Positions 8,082 to 13,912 of a DNA stretch of 13,912 nt are shown here, piece after piece. The first letter of the stretch is position 1. Each line of letters starts with the position of its first letter. The position numbers were made by a program, and so were the translations under genes. The DNA lies in NCBI GenBank assembly GCA_903813345.2, contig CAIIXF020000425.1:1-13912 (forward strand), given 5' to 3'. Below the pieces are notes generated by a model that saw only the letters and a program-made list of their open reading frames with translations, was not told where the DNA came from and did not search any database. This DNA is from Owenia fusiformis. Its lineage: Eukaryota > Annelida > Polychaeta > Sabellida > Oweniidae.

Positions 8082-8455
8082 TTGCCATGCCAAACTCTGT
8101 TTATTTCGTATTAATATACAGTTGTCAACCGCCCTTCAGGTTTCAAAAGCGAATTCCACTCAACTGTCATGCCAAATTCTGTTTATTTTTTTCTCTACAT
8201 GTTGTCAATCGCCTCTTCATGTTTCAAAAGCTAATTCCACACGATTGTCATGCCAAACCCTGTTATTTCCTATTATCTACATGTTTTCAACCTAACCTTC
8301 ATTTTTACAAGTCAGCTCCGCTCAATTGTCATGCCAAACTCAGTTTATTATTTATTATCTACAGTTGTTAGCTGCTCTTCATGTTTCATTAGTTAATTCC
8401 ACTCAATTGTCGTGCCAAACATGTTCCAGTGCTTCATAAGCTATAATTATCTACA
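8082..8455. repeat. 82-bp tandem satellite, right block
   Basis: The array resumes after the MITE with anchors at 8157, 8238, 8319 and 8400, at 81-bp spacing, and decays after about 8440. Slightly mutated anchors (CACTCAACT, CACACGATT, CGCTCAATT) show ordinary drift. Confidence 0.88.
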
Positions 8456-8506
8456 TGATATAAAAGCATCTTTTCAAGACTAATTATTACTACGAACAAA
8501 TGAAAT

Positions 8507-8590
8507 TCAATACCTCTTCCCAAATAATATCTTCTCATCATAAACACTATCAACATCGTTGTCGCCATTGTTACACTCGTTATATTGAAC
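8507..8590 (-). other. Exon-like segment 1 behind a splice-acceptor-like site
   Basis: On the minus strand, TATCAGTTTCAG ends at 8591. The 84 bases that follow stay open for 27 codons and end at TGA (8507-8509), reading VQYNECNNGDND and then DSVYDEKILFGKRY. The residues are acidic and Asn/Asp rich. What makes it worth listing is the second segment at 8987-9028, with the same acceptor context and related sequence. It could be a 3'-terminal exon of a host gene, a pseudo-exon, or part of an unknown repeat. I do not recognise a family, and no donor site or upstream exon can be assigned from this window. Confidence 0.3.
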
Positions 8591-8986
8591 CTGAAACTGA
8601 TACGACTTGGATACATTTACCGAAAAGTACATAGAAAAAGACAAATATTTTTATAAACCCTAGAGATACATATATCGAAAGATATACAGGACTCTCTAGG
8701 ATGTAACCAATGTGAAAGTTCAAGATAAGTTTCACTTTCATAAATATGTTGAAATACATACAAGAGCAATGAATCCGATTTAGCCTGAGTCAATTGTCAG
8801 AGATAAAAGATTGCTTCAAGGACAACATATTTCCAAAAATTAGTTTCTGAGTTCACACTTCGTATTATAATCCTAATATCATTAGATCGTTTTGAGTATA
8901 GACATCACTTCAACACAAACAATCACAATGTTTAGATATGCCTCAAGCAACAAATCGTATTAACGTCGTCATCATCATGAGCACCA

Positions 8987-9028
8987 TCAGTCATCGTTGT
9001 CGCCAGAGTTATCGTCGTCATCTTGCAC
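8987..9028 (-). other. Exon-like segment 2, related to segment 1
   Basis: On the minus strand, TACTCTACTTTCAG ends at 9029, a pyrimidine-rich splice-acceptor-like sequence. The 42 bases that follow read VQDDDDNSGDNDD and stop at TGA (8987-8989). Over the first 36 bases 28 match segment 1, and both encode GDND at the same place. After the stop a one-base shift restores an acidic reading similar to segment 1, so this copy may be the same exon broken by a 1-bp change. The two lie 438 bp apart in the same orientation. Confidence 0.3.
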
Positions 9029-9051
9029 CTGAAAGTAGAGTAATACTATAA

Positions 9052-9189
9052 GTTATTGAATGATTTGAAGTGCAATACAGATTATATTCTGCTCGAGAAA
9101 TTCCGTATTGGAACGAGACGAAGTCGAGTGCCAATACAGAATATCGAGACAGAATATATCCTGTATTGCACTTCAAATCATTCAATAAC
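9052..9189. repeat. 138-bp hairpin with 29-bp perfect arms
   Basis: The arms 9052-9080 and 9161-9189 are exact reverse complements. Pairing continues inward with small bulges through ATATTCTG and CCGTATTGG-type blocks to a centre containing GAGACGAAGTCGAG. The element is thus nearly one long foldback. No clear target duplication lies outside the arms. It may be a foldback-type or MITE-like element, or encode a structured RNA if transcribed. Confidence 0.85.
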
Positions 9190-9207
9190 GTTTTTATCGT
9201 GTGATCC

Positions 9208-9309
9208 TCTGTATTGCTACTGAGATTGTCCCCTCCGTACCAATATTTTCTGTATTGCGACGGAGACGATCAACGGGAACAATCTCAATAGCAATACAGA
9301 TTGGTACGG
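9208..9309. repeat. Second hairpin, 22-bp arms, sharing the octamer CAATACAG
   Basis: The arms 9208-9229 and 9279-9300 pair with one mismatch. A further pair, CCGTACCAAT (9235-9244) and ATTGGTACGG (9300-9309), could form an alternative fold. CAATACAG or its complement CTGTATTG occurs at 9073, 9132, 9161, 9209, 9250 and 9292, three times on each strand, which ties this hairpin to the one before it. Confidence 0.75.
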
Positions 9310-10103
9310 CACAAGAACTGACCAATCAGAGGGCTTCATTTTACAGATCATACGATAAATGTATGTATGCACACCATCTTCTCTTCAACTTGCATGCATT
9401 ACCGACAACATTTGCATAATTTCAAACAGGCCTCGGTTCTGCTAAAAACTCCTGCCAAAGAACCCTACCTATTCGAACGAATTGGACTTATACATGTTAA
9501 TACGTATAGCCTGTAAAATAATATAACTCGTTAAAACTCAATCAACCAATGTTCTTTTGAGATAATGAGGATGGTGTCGAAGAAAAAAAATAATTAAAAA
9601 ATATCGGACACAGATAAGACACAAATAAAATCATCGATAATCAAACTGAAGAGGTTTTACACAGGGCGTTCAATAAGTACTGATAAAAATGCTGTAGCTT
9701 TTTATTTTTTCAGATATCTAACTAATTATTTTAGTGTGGATCGTTGAGTAATATACAGTGTGTCTCAAAAAATATGTTTCACTTACAAAAAGTTCAATAT
9801 CTTTCATAATTTTGATTTTTCCCCTAAAACGTACTTTGGATATCAAAAGACAAATCTTTCTCGAATAATTTGACACCATCGAATTCAAAATCATCAAAAT
9901 GAAAATTGTTCCTCAGTCAATTGTTTGCGCACAAACTTGTCACAAATCAATGTCATTTCTAAATCATTATGAATAAAATGATGCGTGCAAACAAAATTTG
10001 AATTAGTCATGTCTGCAATTTTTCTGATAGGAATTCATTCAATAAGTATATTGCATCAATCTGACTATGGGAAGTTACAGCTTTGAAAAAACTCAAAAAG
10101 AAA
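9310..10103. other. AT-rich stretch without genes
   Basis: I see no coding signature. An A-rich tract lies at about 9580-9604. A word resembling a Tc1/mariner end (TACAGTGTGTCTCAAAA) starts at 9754, but I cannot find its partner. GTTCAATAAGT-type words occur near 9668, and similar ones near 10035 and 13343, without other similarity. Confidence 0.4.
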
Positions 10104-10139
10104 AATAAGAAGAATAATAAGAAGAATAATAAGAAAACT
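10104..10139. repeat. 12-bp short tandem repeat
   Basis: AATAAGAAGAAT is repeated at 10104-10115 and 10116-10127. A third, mutated unit (10128-10139) merges into the 51-bp satellite that follows. Confidence 0.75.
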
Positions 10140-10224
10140 GGCAAAAGCAATAGACTCCAGATTATCAATCTGGAGTCTAATAAGGAAAGAGGTAAAAACA
10201 ATAGACTCATTATTATCATCTGGA
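10128..10224. repeat. 51-bp palindromic satellite, left block
   Basis: Unit A (10128-10178) contains AGACTCCAGATT (10152-10163), three bases, then AATCTGGAGTCT (10167-10178): a perfect 12-bp stem with a 3-bp loop. Unit B (10179-10224) is a diverged copy interrupted by the LINE. Its last four bases and a third unit lie beyond the LINE at 12173 onward. Confidence 0.82.
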
Positions 10225-10231
10225 TTATCAT

Positions 10232-11918
10232 CTGAATTATCGACCCATTACTTTTCTAAATATTTTATCAAAGGTCTTTGAACGTGTTGTAGCAACAAGA
10301 CTAAATGCCCACCTTAAAGTTAATAATTTAATATTTGAATTCCAATCTGGGTTTCTTGAAGGGCATAACACTGAATTCCAGCTACTGGCAATAAATCACT
10401 TTCTTCATTCAAATATCAAAGATCATAAAGCCGTACGTGCAATATATTTAGACATTAGCTCTGCTTTTGATCGTGTTCCTCATAAGCTGCTGCTTGCAAA
10501 ACTGAAAGCATATGGCATTGAAGGCCAATTTTATCAAATTCTCCAATCATATTTGTCAAATCGTAGAGTCAACGTAAATGTTGGTGGTCAATCATCGGAT
10601 ACTTCTTCTGCAAACTATATCAACTGCGGCGTCCCTCAGGGATCTATCCTAGGTCCAATTTTATTTTTGATTTATATAAATGACTTACCCGATGATCTTT
10701 TGGGAAAGGCCTTTATCTGATGGCACATCACTATATTACCCCTTTGATCCATCTGATCCTGACATGCATATAATCAATCATGATCTTAATATCATAACTA
10801 ACTGGTCTCAAAAATGGAAACTAGATTTCAAGCCTGAAAAAACAGAGGAAGTTATCTTTCAAAGCCAGCGCTGTGTATTTCCTACTCCGCCACCTTTAGC
10901 CAAACTTGGAAATGGGGAAATTAAAAGGAATAATCTTCATAAGCATCTAGGGTAGACTTTCGATTATCTTCTTTCTAACAAAAATCATATATATGACATT
11001 GTCAAGAGAGTACAAAAACTGCTTAATCCATTGAAGGCACTTACATCAAAGATTAACTCGAAACATTTGGAGACAATGTACAACTCATTCATAAGGCCTC
11101 ATTTTGATTACGCAGACATTCTTTATCATTCATCAACTCAAGCACTGATCAATATCTCTAGCAAGTTGCATTATCAGGCTGCATTATTGTGTTCTGGGTG
11201 TCTCCATGGCTCTGATACAGGTAAAGTTATGGGGGTCTTAAACTGGTGAACACTACCCCAAAGGAGGGAACAACACATTCTTAACTTCATGTACAAAGTA
11301 ATCAGAAACCAGGTACCCTCCTATGTATCTTCAATATTTGAAGAATTCAAAAATCCAGCTACCAGAAGAACAAGCAATACAGAAGTATACCAAATCCCTA
11401 TAAGGTCAACTGCCCAATTTATTAAATCCCCTATTCCTAATGCAATATCACTGTGGAACAAATTACCTAAACCTCTTTTAGAATATGGCTTAAATTTTTC
11501 CCTACCATCGTTCAAAAAAGAAAGTAATAAACACTTTCTGCCCAAGAGAATAATCAGTTCAACGTCCCTGATTAATTTAACAAGGTCTCAAGAAATCACT
11601 CTCAACAGAGCTCGTGTAGACTTATTTTTGAAAGCAAGACTTTTTGCACACCAATTTACATTTATAGACTCGGCTCATTGTTCTTGCGGCAAACCTGAAA
11701 CACTAAAACATATATTTTTCAAGTGTCCTCTATGCCAAATTAATAGGCATGCCCTGATGGAAGAGGTCAACAATAACTTCTATAATAAGATCAGCCAACT
11801 AACAAACATGGATGATAAACTTAATTTTCTCTTATATGGTGAAGAGACATTATCCTTAGCAGAATTAAGTAAACTTCTTATCATCGTCAGCAACTTTCTC
11901 CATGACAACAAGACATAG
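10232..11918 (+). pseudogene. LINE reverse transcriptase (ORF2 C-terminal two-thirds), inactivated
   Basis: This is the ORF2 polymerase of a jockey/CR1-type LINE, which copies the element's RNA at the nicked target. It opens in the fingers region with NYRPITFL and ILSKVFERVV. Then come IYLDISSAFDRVPHKLL (catalytic-type Asp at 10451-10453), GVPQGSILGPILF (10628 onward) and YINDLP. A frameshift near 10700 leads into LSDGTSLYY, where the family has FADDTSL, so one of the two catalytic Asp of the ADD box is lost. The second frame has stops at 10953-10955 (TAG, within HLG.TFDYLL) and 11247-11249 (TGA, within NW.TLPQRRE). It is then open for 209 codons from the Met at 11289 to 11918. That part ends in a zinc-type motif C-X-C-X7-H-X4-C (CSCGKPETLKHIFFKC). 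With one frameshift, two stops and a damaged active site, it is a dead copy. Confidence 0.92.
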
Positions 11919-12153
11919 CAAAGAGGTCTCATCTAAGCCCTGGAGAACTCATAATATATTAATTTTGTTTTTTACACATCTACTTGGCACAAACCCCTCT
12001 GGTCCCTGGGATACCCTTCGATGCACAGTCGTCCTCAAACAGCTAAATATTATACTTAATTTTTTACATGTAAGTGATGGCCAACCTATAATGCCAATAT
12101 GGCGATTGGTGGCCGAAAATGTATTGACTTTACCTCAATAAAGTTTATACTAT
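11919..12153 (+). other. 3' untranslated region of the LINE
   Basis: This lies between the ORF2 stop and the A-tail. The open frame covering most of it overlaps the ORF2 end in another frame and has no recognisable motif, so I treat it as chance. Confidence 0.65.
12137..12142 (+). terminator. AATAAA polyadenylation signal of the LINE
   Basis: The hexamer lies 12 bp before the ten-A tail, as expected at the 3' end of a polyadenylated element transcript. Confidence 0.7.
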
Positions 12154-12172
12154 AAAAAAAAAATCATCTGGA

Positions 12173-12212
12173 GTCTAATAAGAAAACTGGCAAAAGCAAT
12201 AGACTCCAGATT
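12173..12212. repeat. 51-bp palindromic satellite, right block
   Basis: GTCT completes unit B after the LINE, and unit C starts at 12177 with AATAAGAAAACTGGCAAAAG, identical to the same part of unit A. It ends after AGACTCCAGATT at 12212, without the second arm of the palindrome. Confidence 0.82.
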
Positions 12213-13912
12213 TTCAACAAAATGTGGTGAAGTGACTTGATAAGTGCTAGGTGTCTGGTGCAGTTGTATCTTGAAATCATAATAAAAACTCTTGTTTTGA
12301 TAAAACGAGAAATACCAAATGTTGTAAACACTCGTCGTCAATATTCCCATGCATTGATAACCTTGGTTTGACCATTTAACATCTGAAACGTTTCTGATAA
12401 GCAATATATCACAACTAAGTATCACATACTTAAGTCAAAATATCATCAAATTCATCATGTGATGTCTAATCATGATTTTATGTTACACTTAGAATATAAT
12501 AAATTTAGTGCCACATACTTAAATTTTGATCAGACGACAACTGACAATCACTTGTATTAGCAATGACTGTAGTAAGTGTTGTTTATTATAGATAAATTAT
12601 GAACATTCTATCAAAGTTGGATAATCAAAGAATTACAGAAAGCATTTCGACTCCTAAATGACGAGACACGATAACTTGAACCTCTTGTGTATCTGAGGAC
12701 TATATGGATACCTCGTGTTTTGAGTTTAATACTTTAATGGATGTATCTCGATAAACCTACCCAACCCTCCCTCTTTTAATAACGCTGAAAAGTATCTAAC
12801 TAAAAGAGATAGGTATCGATAGAGATGAGTATTTTACTAGAGCTTAACAATATCCAAAATAACACGTCAATGATATAAATAGATTTACAGTACTGAAACG
12901 TAGCGGGGAAGTCAAAACATCTATAATATAAATCATAGTAACCATTTGAACACCATATTCAATAACAATGCAACTTCCATGTATGAATCTGACGAAAACT
13001 AAAGTTGGTTTAAATGGTTTCATGTTGATGTATTTTTATTTGAATATATGTCAAGTAGCTAGTATAAAGTGAAAATATCTTCAATAATCTCATACCTCAT
13101 ACATGGAAAAGTCACACGCTGTAAAAGCTTATCTCGTATTCATGGGCCGATTTACGATAATTGATATTTCAAAAATACAAAATTCGAAAATTAAAATATT
13201 CATGACGATGGATTTTTCTTGAATTATAGAGGAAAGACATTATATTTTATAAATTCGTAAGCGCCATCATTGGAACTATATTGGCATTTCGTAACCTGAG
13301 CAACTTTCAAAGAAATAAAAAATTAACATATTTTCGTTAATCGTTCAATAAGTCTGGTTTAATTTCAAATAAGATATTATTCATCACATTTGTGTGTGTC
13401 AAACAAACAATAAACACGTTTCCTTGGATATTAGTATTGAATTGTAAAAATAAAAATGTAAATAGAGTCAACGTTATCGTTTGAAATTATTAGCCGCAAA
13501 TTATTTTGAACGACTCCTATGTCAAAAGCGATAACTAAGAAATGGGCAAAATACGTTCATACAATTTTACATGTACAGTTCTTCTCCGATGCCCTCACTA
13601 CAAGACAAAGCTTGTGGCTTCATTTATTATGGTTTTTCCAGAAAAAGGTGTCTAATAGTCATGAATCCTCCAATACACATCTGTTTTGGATGATACACTT
13701 ATATTAGACTCCATTAATCATTCCAAGAGTACCCCTTTTACTATGACATGGCTTACTTTATAACATCATACATTATAAATAATGTTGAAAAGCCAAATAT
13801 GTATTCATTTTTACTCTTTTATATACTTTATGGTATTTTAATATAATATATTCCTTTCGCCTTGTTAAATTATATTTGTTAAGTCTTTCAATTAGTTTAA
13901 TTTTGATAGTGA
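12213..13912. other. AT-rich stretch without genes
   Basis: I find no LINE motif, tandem array, long inverted repeat or credible coding frame on either strand. It may be intronic or intergenic. A few TTTCAG-type words occur on the minus strand (for example near 12380), but the sequence after them does not resemble the exon-like pair upstream. Confidence 0.45.

Larger units (their letters stand above)
10225..12163 (+). mobile_element. 5'-truncated jockey/CR1-type LINE
   Basis: This is a 1.94-kb LINE insertion cut inside the reverse transcriptase domain. A 10-bp direct repeat, ATCATCTGGA, flanks it (10215-10224 and 12163-12172, sharing one A with the tail). AATAAA lies at 12137-12142 and a run of ten A at 12154-12163. 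It sits within unit B of a 51-bp satellite, which resumes in phase after it, so the empty site can be inferred. TTATCATCTG also occurs at 10213 and 10225, on both sides of the 5' junction, a small local repeat that may be microhomology at the truncation point. Confidence 0.9.

Noticed and set aside
7294-8371. Several plus-strand frames with recurring CHAK- or CQSP-like words
   Set aside because: They read the 82-bp satellite, and the peptide repeats reflect the DNA unit.
7267-8455. Possible CRISPR-like array because of regular 82-bp spacing
   Set aside because: The whole 82 bp is repeated with no unique spacers, and the context is animal repeat DNA.
9201-9419. Plus-strand frame of 72 codons
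   Set aside because: It runs through the second hairpin and has no conserved motif.
9754-9776. TACAGTGTGTCTCAAAA, resembling a Tc1/mariner end after TA
   Set aside because: I found no inverted partner and no transposase sequence, so one short AT-rich word is not enough.
10007-10231. Minus-strand frame of 74 codons rich in Leu, Phe and Ser
   Set aside because: It reads the AATAAG repeats and the 51-bp satellite in reverse; the hydrophobic look comes from T-rich repeat DNA and not from a membrane protein.
11902-12141. Plus-strand frame of 79 codons after the LINE polymerase
   Set aside because: It overlaps the end of ORF2 in another frame and lies in the 3' untranslated region of the element.
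12150-12425. Minus-strand frame of 91 codons
   Set aside because: It does not start with ATG and runs into the LINE A-tail and the palindromic satellite, so it cannot be one gene.

Overview
The window is eukaryotic, AT-rich, repeat-dominated DNA with no intact protein-coding gene. Three kinds of evidence make it animal nuclear DNA: decayed LINE (non-LTR) retrotransposon proteins, insertions bounded by target-site duplications (TSDs) and A-rich tails, and several satellite, microsatellite and foldback families. The mix of a jockey/CR1-type LINE, an L1/Tx1-type LINE, GGATA/GGAT microsatellites joined to dispersed cores, and long foldbacks is what I would expect in an invertebrate, possibly a marine one such as a mollusc. 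That guess rests on general resemblance only.

Layout. 1-520: nothing recognised. 523-1500 (+): a decayed LINE 5' part, with an ORF1 tail carrying CCHC zinc knuckles and then an endonuclease domain broken by stops and frameshifts. 1680-1745: a GC-rich patch with a C11 run. 2409-2525: a 93-bp retro-insertion with a 12-bp TSD. 2573-3318: a 5'-truncated L1/Tx1-like LINE with a 15-bp TSD. 3319-5300: AT-rich, nothing coding. 5301-7266: a higher-order array built from a short foldback, a 19-bp doublet, a GGATA/GGAT microsatellite and a unit of about 458 bp. 7267-8455: an 82-bp satellite split by a 430-bp MITE with 15-bp inverted ends and a TTA duplication. 8507-9028 (-): two related exon-like segments behind splice-acceptor-like sequence. 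9052-9309: two adjacent long hairpins sharing an octamer. 10128-12212: a 51-bp palindromic satellite split by a 5'-truncated jockey/CR1-type LINE (10225-12163). 12213-13912: nothing recognised.

There is no operon or pathway here; what can be read is an order of events. The 82-bp satellite existed before the MITE, and the 51-bp satellite existed before the LINE, because both arrays resume in phase on the far side of the insert. The least described structures are the 5.3-7.3 kb composite array, the 430-bp MITE, the double hairpin and the paired exon-like segments. All protein identifications are by eye from motifs.
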